Source of the DNA: an uncultured Bacillota bacterium
GTDB taxonomy: Bacteria; Bacillota; Clostridia; Peptostreptococcales; Anaerovoracaceae
DNA: 13,232 nucleotides
Direction of reading: 5' to 3'
Assembly (NCBI GenBank): GCA_946629205.1
Contig: CAMOXP010000020.1
Span: forward strand, 1-13,232
Program-made: the position numbers and the translations under genes
The notes under the pieces: model-generated
Seen by the model: only the letters and a program-made list of their open reading frames with translations
The model's database searches: none
What the model was told of the DNA's origin: nothing
Shown: positions 6,389-13,232 of the stretch, piece by piece
How positions within the stretch are numbered: position 1 is the stretch's first letter
Layout of the letters: each line of letters begins with the position of its first letter

Positions 6389-6692
6389 AGCAATGAGCCT
6401 TCTTGGTTTTGCGAAAAAATCCGGAAATCTGGTTTCCGGAGTCAATACATGTACCTTCGCCATCAGCAAAGGCAAGGCAAAACTCGTGATACTTGCGGAA
6501 GACATATCCGAAGGCAGCGAGAAGAAGATAATGAAGGAAATAAGGAAGAAGGGCATTCCTTACATAAAGTACGGCACGATCGATGAGCTCTCCCACATAG
6601 CGGGAGAAAGCGGGAGAAGCGTCTTCGCCGTGCTGGACGAGAATTTCGCCCGGAGTATAGCGTATGAAACAGACAAAAGACAACAATCATAG
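6378..6692 (+). CDS. ylxQ: L7Ae-family RNA-binding protein YlxQ
   Basis: A 104-residue protein of the ribosomal protein L7Ae/L30e/S12e fold, the family that recognises kink-turn RNA. Diagnostic stretches are SLLGFAKKSGNLVSG, KLVILAEDISEGSEKKI, KGIPYIKYGTIDEL and the C-terminal SVFAVLDENFARSI. The start at 6378 is chosen because GAGGG lies 8 bases upstream; ATG at 6372 would be only two bases from it. The gene overlaps the rnpM stop by 11 bases and lies 19 bases ahead of infB. Its precise RNA target in this organism is not known, and no kink-turn motif was identified in the window. Confidence 0.9.
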   Translation: MRSKAMSLLGFAKKSGNLVSGVNTCTFAISKGKAKLVILAEDISEGSEKKIMKEIRKKGIPYIKYGTIDELSHIAGESGRSVFAVLDENFARSIAYETDKRQQS

Positions 6693-6695
6693 CAT

Positions 6696-6703
6696 AAAGG
6701 AGG
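6696..6703 (+). promoter_or_regulatory. Strong ribosome binding site fixing the infB start
   Basis: AAAGGAGG matches the anti-Shine-Dalgarno sequence fully and lies 8 bases before ATG 6712. It rules against the in-frame upstream ATG at 6664 and the GTG at 6706 as the main start. Confidence 0.85.
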
Positions 6704-6711
6704 ATGTGCGT

Positions 6712-9666
6712 ATGAAGATAACAGAATTAGCGAAAGAACTGAAGATGACCGGCGAGGAAGTGCTGGAAAAGGCCAAGGCAATGGGAGTGCCTGTGGCGAA
6801 AACCAGCGATGACATGTCGGACATGGACACTGTTGCAGTAAGGAATACTCTGACAAAAGGCAGCGGGAAGGCTGAGACGAAGGTCGCCAGAAAGACTGCC
6901 ACGAAAAAGACGGTTGCGGAGAAAAAGAATGAGCCTAAGGTGACAAAGCAGGCAAATCTTAAGATGCCCGAAAAACGGACGACGAAGAAGGCTGCAGGAC
7001 TCACACCGGCACCTACGAAAACGACAGCCGCGGCGAAGACGAAACCGGCAGCCGCACCGATTGGTAAGGCGAAACCGCCGGTAGGCGCTCCGAAGGTCAA
7101 CAAGGCGAAGCTCGAAGAGCGGATCGCCAAGGAAAAGGCAGAAGCCAAGGCGGCAGCAGAAGCTGCAAAGGCAGAAAAAGCCGCGAAGGCGGAAGCTGCA
7201 AAGGCAGAAAAAGAAAAAGCCAAGGCAGCAAAGGCCGAAGAAAAGGCAGCAGCCGGCGTTGCAAAGGCAGAAAAGGCAGCCGCCAAGGCTGAAGACGCCA
7301 TCGCCAAGGCGGAAGAGAAGGCTGCAAAGGCGGAAGAAGCCAAGGCAGCAGCAGAGGCCGCGAAGGCAGAGGCAGAAGCCGCGAAGACAACAGCTGAAGC
7401 AGAAAAACCGGCAGCAGAAGCTGAGAAGCCTGAAACTCCCACAAAGGCTGCAGAACCGGCAAAGAAGGCCGAAGAAAAGCCGGCCGAGGAAAAGCCGAGA
7501 AGCAGAATCAAAATCATCAAGAGAGCTGAAGACATCCGCCGCGAGGAAAAAGAAGCCGCGGCCAGAAGAGCAGCGCTCAAGAAAGAGAAAGAAAAAGAAG
7601 CAGAGAAAGAAGCAAAATCCTCCAAAAAATCTGCGAAATCATCGGATAAGGCAAAAGACTCCCGCAAAAAACAGCCTGGCGATAAGACGTCTGCTCCTTC
7701 AGCTGTGAAGACCTCCACCCACGGCAAGAAGGGCAAGGAAAGAGACAGAGATAAAGAGAGAGATAAATTCTCGAAGCTCGAGAGAGGATCCCGCAAGTCA
7801 GGAAAACCTGAAAGCCCGGCATCCCTTGAGAAGCAGGCAAGACCGAAGCGGCATCAGAACAAGCCGAAGGTCGAACACGAAGAACCGGAAATGGAACTGG
7901 AAGCCGGCACCGTTCTGATCAACTGCCCGATCACAGTTGCGGGATTCGTTGAGCAGACGAAGACGACTCTTTCCAAGGCCATCATGACCCTGATGAAGAT
8001 GGGCGTCATGGCGAACCAGAACCAGAATCTGGATGAAGATACGGTTCAGCTCCTCGCTGACGAGATGGGGATCCAGATCGCCATCGGAAAAGTTGACGAG
8101 GAAGAAGAATACCTGGAAGAAGAGGGCATCGAGACCTTCGAAGATAAGGAAGAAGACCTGAAGCCGCGTGCACCGATCATCACGGTCATGGGACACGTTG
8201 ACCACGGTAAGACTTCACTGCTCGACGCCATTAGAAATACAAACGTTACAGCAGGCGAGTCCGGCGGTATCACCCAGCACATCGGTGCATCCGAGGTCGA
8301 GATCAACGGACAGAAGATCGTATTCCTGGATACGCCGGGACACGAAGCGTTCACAGCCATGAGAGCCAGAGGCGCACACGCCACGGACATCGCTGTACTG
8401 GTCGTTGCAGCTGACGACAGCGTCAAGCCGCAGACCATTGAGTCCATCAGCCATGCGAAGGCTGCCGGCGTGCCGATCATCGTCGCCATCAACAAGATGG
8501 ATAAGCCGGGCGCAAATCCGGAAATCGTCAAGAAAGACCTGGCAGAAAACGGCGTTCTCGTCGAAGACTGGGGCGGAGACGTCATCAGCGTTCCTGTATC
8601 CGCGAAGACCGGTGAAGGCATCACCAACCTGCTGGAGATGATTTTGCTGCAAGCCGAGGTGCTGGAACTGAAGGCCAACCCAGACAGACTGGCTATGGGT
8701 ACCGTACTGGAAGCCAGACTGGACAAGGCCAAGGGTCCGATCGCATCCCTGCTGGTACTCAACGGTACGCTGAAGTCCGACATGAGCGTGGTCGCAGGTA
8801 CTTGCTCCGGCAAGATCCGTCTGATGACCAACAGCAAGGGCGAGAAACTGAAGAAGGCAGGCCCGGCAACTGCTGTTGAGATCCTGGGACTGTCCGACGT
8901 ACCGGTCGCAGGCGACCAGTTCAACGCGGTCAAGAAGTCCAGCCAGGCGAAGGAAATCGCACACCACAGACAGCAGAAGGTCAGACAGGAGATCCTGGCC
9001 AGAAACTCCAGCACAACGCTGGAAGAACTGTTCAGCCAGATCCAGGAGGGCGAGGTCAAGGAACTCAACCTCATCATCAAGGCGGACGTACAGGGTTCTG
9101 TCGGCGCGATCGTAACATCGCTTGAGAAACTGTCCAATGACGAAGTCAAGGTCAATATCGTACACACGGGCGTCGGCGCCATCAATGAGTCCGACGTTAT
9201 GCTGGCGGGAACATCCGGCTCCATCATCATCGGATTCAACGTCAGACCGAGCGTGGCGGTAACAGGTATGGCGGAGAGAGACGGCATCCAGATCAGAACA
9301 TACAACGTCATCTACAACATCATCGACGACGTTGAGAACGCGATGAAGGGTATGCTGGATCCGGAATACAAGGAAGTCGTACTGGGAACAGTCGAGATCA
9401 GAGAGACCTTCAAGGTGCCGAACGTGGGCATCATTGGCGGCGCGTACGTTACAGACGGCAAGGTCGTCCGCAACGAGTCCGTCAGACTGGTGCGTGACGG
9501 CATCGTCATCCACGAAGGCAAGATCTCTTCCCTCAAGAGATACAAGGACGACGCCAAAGAAGTCGCACAGGGTTATGAGTGCGGTATCGGCATCGAAAAC
9601 TACAATGACATCAAGCAGGGCGACATCATCGAATGTTACACGATGGAAGAAGTCGCCAGAAACTAG
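6712..9666 (+). CDS. infB: Translation initiation factor IF-2
   Basis: A 984-residue translational GTPase that places initiator tRNA on the 30S subunit and promotes subunit joining. An N-terminal IF2_N domain (KITELAKELKMTGEEVLEKA) is followed by a very long Lys/Ala/Glu-rich linker, about residues 55-395. A second IF2_N domain follows (402 to about 455). The G domain has all five motifs: G1 GHVDHGKT (494-501), G2 GGITQHIGA, G3 DTPGH (540-544), G4 NKMDK (594-598) and G5 SAK (630-632). Domains II to IV follow, ending GDIIECYTMEEVARN. It is longer than B. subtilis IF2 (about 716 residues), almost all because of the linker. The start is set by the strong ribosome binding site at 6696-6703. No internal start with a convincing ribosome binding site was seen for shorter isoforms. 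Confidence 0.97.
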   Translation: MKITELAKELKMTGEEVLEKAKAMGVPVAKTSDDMSDMDTVAVRNTLTKGSGKAETKVARKTATKKTVAEKKNEPKVTKQANLKMPEKRTTKKAAGLTPAPTKTTAAAKTKPAAAPIGKAKPPVGAPKVNKAKLEERIAKEKAEAKAAAEAAKAEKAAKAEAAKAEKEKAKAAKAEEKAAAGVAKAEKAAAKAEDAIAKAEEKAAKAEEAKAAAEAAKAEAEAAKTTAEAEKPAAEAEKPETPTKAAEPAKKAEEKPAEEKPRSRIKIIKRAEDIRREEKEAAARRAALKKEKEKEAEKEAKSSKKSAKSSDKAKDSRKKQPGDKTSAPSAVKTSTHGKKGKERDRDKERDKFSKLERGSRKSGKPESPASLEKQARPKRHQNKPKVEHEEPEMELEAGTVLINCPITVAGFVEQTKTTLSKAIMTLMKMGVMANQNQNLDEDTVQLLADEMGIQIAIGKVDEEEEYLEEEGIETFEDKEEDLKPRAPIITVMGHVDHGKTSLLDAIRNTNVTAGESGGITQHIGASEVEINGQKIVFLDTPGHEAFTAMRARGAHATDIAVLVVAADDSVKPQTIESISHAKAAGVPIIVAINKMDKPGANPEIVKKDLAENGVLVEDWGGDVISVPVSAKTGEGITNLLEMILLQAEVLELKANPDRLAMGTVLEARLDKAKGPIASLLVLNGTLKSDMSVVAGTCSGKIRLMTNSKGEKLKKAGPATAVEILGLSDVPVAGDQFNAVKKSSQAKEIAHHRQQKVRQEILARNSSTTLEELFSQIQEGEVKELNLIIKADVQGSVGAIVTSLEKLSNDEVKVNIVHTGVGAINESDVMLAGTSGSIIIGFNVRPSVAVTGMAERDGIQIRTYNVIYNIIDDVENAMKGMLDPEYKEVVLGTVEIRETFKVPNVGIIGGAYVTDGKVVRNESVRLVRDGIVIHEGKISSLKRYKDDAKEVAQGYECGIGIENYNDIKQGDIIECYTMEEVARN

Positions 9667-9719
9667 AGTGAAAGCAAAAGCTTCATGCAAAAGCAATATA
9701 GAGAGGTTGGGATAAGACT

Positions 9720-10082
9720 ATGACAAAAGGCTACAGACAAGGCCGTATCGGTGAAGAGATCCGCAGAATCATCAGCGAGATGCTCCTGTCGGATCTGAAG
9801 GATCCGCGCCTGGATTCCATGATCAGCATCACGGACGTGGAAGTCACAAAAGACAACAGCTACGCCACCGTGTACTTTTCACCGCTTGGCGTGACCGGCA
9901 GTGAAGAGGAGCTGCAGGCCAAACAGGAAGAGGTCCTGGAGGCGTTCAACAAAGCCAAAGGCTTCATCAGAAGCCGGATCGGCCATGAAATGAAACTGCG
10001 GCACGTGCCGGAGCTGATCTTCAAAGTGGATCATTCCATGGAGTATTCACGGCATATTGAGGATATCATCAGGACATTATGA
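9720..10082 (+). CDS. rbfA: 30S ribosome-binding factor RbfA
   Basis: A 120-residue KH-fold protein that acts late in 30S maturation, at the 5' end of 16S rRNA. Family features are the start TKGYRQGRIGEEIRRIISEMLLSDLKDPRL, then ISITDVEVTKDNSYATVYFSPLG, AFNKAKGFIRSRIGHEMKLRHVPEL and the closing FKVDHSMEYSRHIEDII. Length is typical. A GGGA lies 7 bases upstream of the ATG, with GAGAGG further away. The 53-base gap from infB contains a direct repeat of GCAAAAGC but no clear promoter or terminator. Its stop overlaps the next start as ATGA. Confidence 0.96.
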   Translation: MTKGYRQGRIGEEIRRIISEMLLSDLKDPRLDSMISITDVEVTKDNSYATVYFSPLGVTGSEEELQAKQEEVLEAFNKAKGFIRSRIGHEMKLRHVPELIFKVDHSMEYSRHIEDIIRTL

Positions 10083-11041
10083 AGAAAAACACAGACATCA
10101 AAACCTTAAGCGACAAGCTGTTTTCGGCGCAGCGGGTCGTATTGTTTCCTCACGAGAATCCAGACGGGGACAGTACAGGCGCCTGCATAGCCCTCAGTCT
10201 CGCGCTGCGTGGAGCCGGCGTGGAATGCTTCGTATGCTCCGAACAGCCTCCGAAGTATCTGGACTTCCTCAATACGGAGATGTTCACAGATGATTGTGAG
10301 GCACTGCAGCCACCGTACATCAGCGCAGCCATTGACTGCAGCGAGACGCAAAGGCTGGACAAACGTGCGGATGCATTTGAAAAGGGCAGCGAGAAGTTAT
10401 GCATCGACCATCATTTGAATGACGCAGGATTCGGTGATCTGTATTACATCGATGAGGAAGCAGCTGCGGCGTGCGAAATCATCTGCGAGGTGATAAAAGA
10501 AGCGGCAATCCCCATGACTCGGGACATCGCGAATGCCCTTTATACGGGAATCGTGACGGATACGGGCGGTTTCAGGTACTCTAATACGACCGCGCATACC
10601 CATCTTCTGGCTGCAGATTTAATGAAAACAGGAGTTGACCATGTAGATATTATGGTCAACCTCTATAACAACAAAGACAGGATCAAAGTGTTCTGCGAGG
10701 CAAAGGCAATTGATAAAATGCTGTTCTTCGCGGGGGGCAGGGGCGTGATCAGTTATCTGACAAGCGGCGAAATGGCCGAAATGAACGCCCATTCGCAGCA
10801 CGCGGACGAGATCATCGACCGCCTCCGTGACATCGACGGCGTCGAAATGGCGGCTTATCTCGAGGAACGCGAAAACGGCATCAAGGTCAGCATGCGGGCC
10901 AAGACCACGTCCAATGTGGCCGATATCTGCATCAGAAACGGCGGAGGAGGCCATGCAAAGGCAGCTGGCTGCACGATCGATGACACGATGGAGAATGTCT
11001 TTGCGCTCATCAAGCATGAAATGGAAGACGCGTTGAGCTGA
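10079..11041 (+). CDS. nrnA: DHH-family phosphoesterase, NrnA-type nanoRNase / pAp phosphatase
   Basis: A 320-residue cytosolic phosphoesterase of the DHH/DHHA1 superfamily. It is predicted to degrade 2-5 nt RNAs and possibly dephosphorylate pAp to AMP. Metal-binding motifs are all present: HENPDGDS (His25, Asp29, Asp31), DCS with Asp86, DHH at 110-112, and GIVTDTGGFRYS with Asp161. The DHHA1 substrate-binding motif GGGGHAKAAG is at 288-297. Length matches B. subtilis NrnA (about 313). The ATG overlaps the rbfA stop as ATGA, with AGGA four bases upstream. The gene ends in TGATG, sharing one base with truB. The position between rbfA and truB is the usual one in Bacillota. Phosphatase versus RNase preference cannot be read from the sequence. 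Confidence 0.93.
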   Translation: MKKNTDIKTLSDKLFSAQRVVLFPHENPDGDSTGACIALSLALRGAGVECFVCSEQPPKYLDFLNTEMFTDDCEALQPPYISAAIDCSETQRLDKRADAFEKGSEKLCIDHHLNDAGFGDLYYIDEEAAAACEIICEVIKEAAIPMTRDIANALYTGIVTDTGGFRYSNTTAHTHLLAADLMKTGVDHVDIMVNLYNNKDRIKVFCEAKAIDKMLFFAGGRGVISYLTSGEMAEMNAHSQHADEIIDRLRDIDGVEMAAYLEERENGIKVSMRAKTTSNVADICIRNGGGGHAKAAGCTIDDTMENVFALIKHEMEDALS

Positions 11042-12048
11042 TGAAAGACGGCATTCTTGTACTGTACAAACCCCAGAACTGGACTTCCAGCGACTGCGTG
11101 GCTGTATGCCGCAGGGCCCTTGGAATCAAAGGCGTCCACGGCGGCCGCAAGGTCGGACACGGCGGCACGCTGGACCCGATGGCAACAGGCGTTCTGCCTG
11201 TTTTTGTCGGTCAGGCCACCCGCATCATGGAATACATGGAACTGGACACGAAGACCTACGTCTGCTGCGCCAAACTGGGGATGACGACGGACACCCTGGA
11301 TATCTGGGGGCAGATCCTCTCAGAGACTCCTTGGGAGGATGCACGGAAGCCCTTTGGCATCGACAGATCCGCGCTTCTGGATGCGGTCGCATCCTTTGAA
11401 GGGGAGATCGAGCAGATCCCGCCGAAATACTCAGCGGTTCGGGTAAACGGTAAACGCCTCTATGATTACGCGTACAAAGGCAAGGAAGTCGATTTTGAGA
11501 TCAAGCCGCGGAAGGCTTTTGTCGACCGCATCTGCGTGATCGACATGGACCTCGAAACGGGCCAGTTTGCTTTTGAAATAGAGTGCTCCAAGGGAACCTA
11601 CGTGCGGACCATCTGCAGCGACATCGGGGAAAAACTCGGATGCGGATGCGTGATGACCGCCCTGGAGCGGACCGCCGTCGGCAATATCAGCATCGAGCAG
11701 GCTTCGGTTTCCGCGGAAGATGTGAAAAACATGGAACTTGGACAGCTGGATGGGATGCTTTTGCCTGCCGATTACCCGCTGGTTCACTTCGGGAAGGCGG
11801 TCATGCCCGCAGAGCGCGCCGATTACTTCCGCATGGGCAACAGCATCTGGCTGAGTCAGGTGAATATCGCGGAAACGCCGGATCCGGACGTCACGGGCCT
11901 TGTAAACGCCCGGGGCAGGGATTACAGCCTGATTTACAAGGTTTATGAAGAAGAGACAGGGGAGTTTCTGGGAACGGGATTTTTGGATCAGAAAGAAGGA
12001 AGACTCAAAGCCGACAAGGTTTTTGCGGCGCGCGAGCAGCAACGATAG
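11041..12048 (+). CDS. truB: tRNA pseudouridine(55) synthase TruB
   Basis: A 335-residue enzyme that isomerises uridine 55 in the T-loop of tRNAs. The catalytic aspartate is Asp45 in KVGHGGTLDPMATGVLPV. Other TruB blocks are GILVLYKPQNWTSSD, the Tyr-containing TKTYVC strand, QIPPKYSAVRVNGKRLYDYA and CSKGTYVRTICSDIG. The C-terminal region (about 245-335) is divergent and somewhat longer than in B. subtilis TruB (about 309 residues). It includes GNSIWLSQVNIAETPD and a FLGTGFLDQKEGRLKADKVF strand pattern consistent with the PUA-like C-terminal domain. The start shares one base with the nrnA stop (TGATG) and has no strong ribosome binding site, so translation is probably coupled. The stop codon lies within a 14-bp tandem repeat. 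Confidence 0.95.
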   Translation: MKDGILVLYKPQNWTSSDCVAVCRRALGIKGVHGGRKVGHGGTLDPMATGVLPVFVGQATRIMEYMELDTKTYVCCAKLGMTTDTLDIWGQILSETPWEDARKPFGIDRSALLDAVASFEGEIEQIPPKYSAVRVNGKRLYDYAYKGKEVDFEIKPRKAFVDRICVIDMDLETGQFAFEIECSKGTYVRTICSDIGEKLGCGCVMTALERTAVGNISIEQASVSAEDVKNMELGQLDGMLLPADYPLVHFGKAVMPAERADYFRMGNSIWLSQVNIAETPDPDVTGLVNARGRDYSLIYKVYEEETGEFLGTGFLDQKEGRLKADKVFAAREQQR

Positions 12049-12098
12049 AGTAACTGCGACAGAGAATTTGCGATAGAGTATTTTCGATTGAAGTATGA
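12043..12098 (+). repeat. Four-copy 14-bp tandem repeat spanning the truB stop and ribF start
   Basis: Four units start at 12043, 12057, 12071 and 12085: CGATAGAGTAACTG, CGACAGAGAATTTG, CGATAGAGTATTTT and CGATTGAAGTATGA. The first eight bases are the best conserved (CGAYAGAG), and the period is exactly 14. The truB stop TAG (12046-12048) lies in unit 1 and the ribF ATG (12095-12097) in unit 4. The purine-rich AGAG or GAAG in each unit is the only ribosome-binding-like sequence before ribF. Confidence 0.75.
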
Positions 12099-13024
12099 AG
12101 ACATTTGAAAGACTGGAAGACATTACGAATATAGAACCGACGGTCGTGGCGCTGGGCAATTTCGATGGCATCCACAAGGGCCATCAGGAGATCATCGGGC
12201 GCAGCGTCAAGGAGGCAGAAGCGGCCGGCCTGAAGAGCGCGGTGTTCACATTCTCGAACCACACGAGTTCGATCCTGAAAAACGTGCCTCAGGTAAAGAA
12301 TATCCTCTATCCGGAAGAGAAGATGGAGATCCTCGAGAGCATGGGTGTGGATTACGTCTTCAACATTCCGTTCACAGAAGAAATCCTCCGCATGTCACCG
12401 GAAGAATTCATCGAGGAGATCCTTGTAAAGCGGTTCAACATCCGAGAGGCGTACTGCGGATTCAATTACAGCTTCGGATACAAAGCGTCCGGCACTCCGG
12501 AGATCCTTATGCACGAAGGCCTCAGGCACGGATTCGGCATCCACGTGCAGGAGCCTTATATGATCGACGGGGTTGTTGTCAGCAGCACCTATATCCGCAA
12601 GCTCATCGAGGAAGGCCGCATGGAGGAATGCGCCAAGTTCATGGGCAGGATGTACGCCATCAGCGGCGAGATCGTCATGGGCAACAAACTGGGACGGACC
12701 ATCGGATTCCCGACATGCAACACCCTGGTGGATGATACGATGATCACACCGCCCAACGGCGTCTACATCACCACTTGCACCATCGACGGAATCACACGCC
12801 CGAGTGTCACCAACGTAGGCGTCAAGCCGACCATCGGCACCTACGAGAAGAACATCGAGACCCACATCTTCGATTTCAATGAAGATGTCTACGGCAAGAA
12901 GATCCGCGTCGACTTCATCCGCCACACCCGCGGGGAGAAGAAGTTCGACGGCCTGGACGATCTGAAGAAACAGATCGAGAGCGACTGCATCGAAGCCCGC
13001 GTGTACCACAGGCAGAACCGGTGA
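12095..13024 (+). CDS. ribF: Bifunctional riboflavin kinase / FAD synthetase RibF
   Basis: A 309-residue enzyme that phosphorylates riboflavin to FMN and adenylates FMN to FAD. The N-terminal nucleotidyltransferase has GNFDG (21-25), the HKGH motif (27-30), and SSTYIR (163-168), the equivalent of the ISSTxxR signature. The C-terminal flavokinase has GRTIGFPTCN (200-209, PTxN metal/ATP motif at 206-209), NGVY (221-224), TNVG (239-242), Glu255 in ETHIFDF as the likely catalytic base, and RGEKKFDG (279-286). Where many family members have FDPHP in the N-terminal domain this protein has FSNHT (53-57), a variation I believe occurs in clostridial homologues. The ATG lies inside a 14-bp tandem repeat with only a weak GAAG upstream. 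No FMN riboswitch precedes it. It is the last gene of the operon here; rpsO, often next in Bacillota, is absent. Confidence 0.95.
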   Translation: MKTFERLEDITNIEPTVVALGNFDGIHKGHQEIIGRSVKEAEAAGLKSAVFTFSNHTSSILKNVPQVKNILYPEEKMEILESMGVDYVFNIPFTEEILRMSPEEFIEEILVKRFNIREAYCGFNYSFGYKASGTPEILMHEGLRHGFGIHVQEPYMIDGVVVSSTYIRKLIEEGRMEECAKFMGRMYAISGEIVMGNKLGRTIGFPTCNTLVDDTMITPPNGVYITTCTIDGITRPSVTNVGVKPTIGTYEKNIETHIFDFNEDVYGKKIRVDFIRHTRGEKKFDGLDDLKKQIESDCIEARVYHRQNR

Positions 13025-13062
13025 TGCCGGATGTCGCTTGGGCGGTCGCCGGCAAAAACCAT

Positions 13063-13091
13063 TTGCTTAAATCACCGGAAGGTGTTACAAT
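13063..13091 (+). promoter_or_regulatory. sigma-A-type promoter for tRNA-Pro
   Basis: TTGCTT (13063-13068) and TACAAT (13086-13091) are separated by 17 bases, both with good matches to consensus. Expected initiation is near 13098, about 27 bases before the mature tRNA 5' end. The tRNA is therefore probably transcribed independently of the ribF operon. Confidence 0.75.
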
Positions 13092-13124
13092 ACAACACGC
13101 ACGGGTCGTTCAGGGCCCACTTAT

Positions 13125-13201
<77 letters not shown>

Positions 13202-13210
13202 ATTAGAAAC

Positions 13211-13232
13211 GCCGGGATCCTCAGCATTGAGG
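13211..13232 (+). terminator. Probable tRNA terminator, truncated by the window edge
   Basis: CCTCA (13219-13223), loop GCAT and TGAGG (13228-13232) form a hairpin exactly at the right edge. The bases before it (GCCGGGAT) would extend the stem if ATCCCGG or similar follows outside the window. It begins shortly after the tRNA 3' end, where a terminator is expected. The T run cannot be seen. Confidence 0.5.

Noticed and set aside
6687..7796. A 369-codon minus-strand open frame opposite the IF2 linker, rich in Ser/Ala/Phe
   Set aside because: Its composition is the mirror of the Lys/Ala/Glu repeats on the plus strand; no family resemblance or translation signal.
8046..9696. Two long minus-strand open frames (421 and 493 codons) opposite the IF2 G domain and C-terminal domains
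   Set aside because: They overlap each other and the highly conserved infB frame, with no domain or ribosome binding site; codon-bias shadows.
10732..10737. G6 run in nrnA as a possible slippage site
   Set aside because: The reading frame is intact and conserved on both sides; a single G6 run is common in GC-rich coding DNA.
12049..12094. FMN riboswitch before ribF
   Set aside because: The spacer is only 46 bases of 14-bp repeat; too short and without the conserved FMN aptamer elements.
13025..13059. TGCCGG/CCGGCA hairpin after ribF as an intrinsic terminator
   Set aside because: The stem is short with a long loop and is followed by AAAAACC rather than T residues, so it does not fit a plus-strand terminator.

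Overview
The window is a core chromosomal segment of a moderately GC-rich Bacillota, most likely a member of Clostridia. It carries PolC-type replicative polymerase, the gene order rimP-nusA-rnpM(ylxR)-ylxQ-infB-rbfA-nrnA-truB-ribF, AAAGGAGG-type ribosome binding sites, and sigma-A-like promoters. Species cannot be named from this sequence.

Layout. (1) 1-1103, plus strand: the 3' part of polC, cut by the left edge, followed by a hairpin with a short T run. (2) 1188-4006, minus strand: a two-gene module, transcribed right to left. It encodes a MoxR-like AAA+ ATPase with an unusual N-terminal region and, overlapping its stop codon, a protein with an HExxH zincin-like N-terminus and a VWA-like C-terminus. 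The module lies between polC and rimP, which are usually neighbours in Bacillota, and is the only accessory-looking part of the window. (3) 4007-4197: a compact divergent regulatory region with back-to-back promoters and a strong terminator-like hairpin in the rimP leader. (4) 4198-13024, plus strand: nine tightly packed genes for ribosome maturation, transcription elongation/termination, translation initiation, nano-RNA turnover, tRNA pseudouridylation and flavin cofactor synthesis. Several overlap or nearly touch (ATGA and TGATG junctions), which indicates one operon. (5) 13063-13232: an independent promoter, a tRNA-Pro(CGG) gene with encoded CCA, and the start of a probable terminator cut by the right edge.

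How the genes fit together. RimP and RbfA mature the 30S subunit and IF2 starts translation. NusA couples RNA polymerase to elongation and termination signals. RnpM and YlxQ are small RNA-binding proteins, TruB modifies tRNA, NrnA degrades very short RNAs, and RibF makes FMN and FAD. The MoxR/VWA pair has no evident link to these processes. By family analogy it is a chaperone-like or protein-remodelling system of unknown target.

Main points for a second look: the antisense MoxR/VWA-zincin module and its DUF6273-like N-terminus; a perfect hairpin repeat of a probable REP-like family between rimP and nusA; a 10-bp tandem repeat next to it; a strongly acidic, tandemly duplicated NusA tail facing a very long Lys/Ala/Glu linker in IF2; and a 14-bp tandem repeat that spans the truB stop and ribF start codons. 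There is no gene-free stretch longer than 300 bases.
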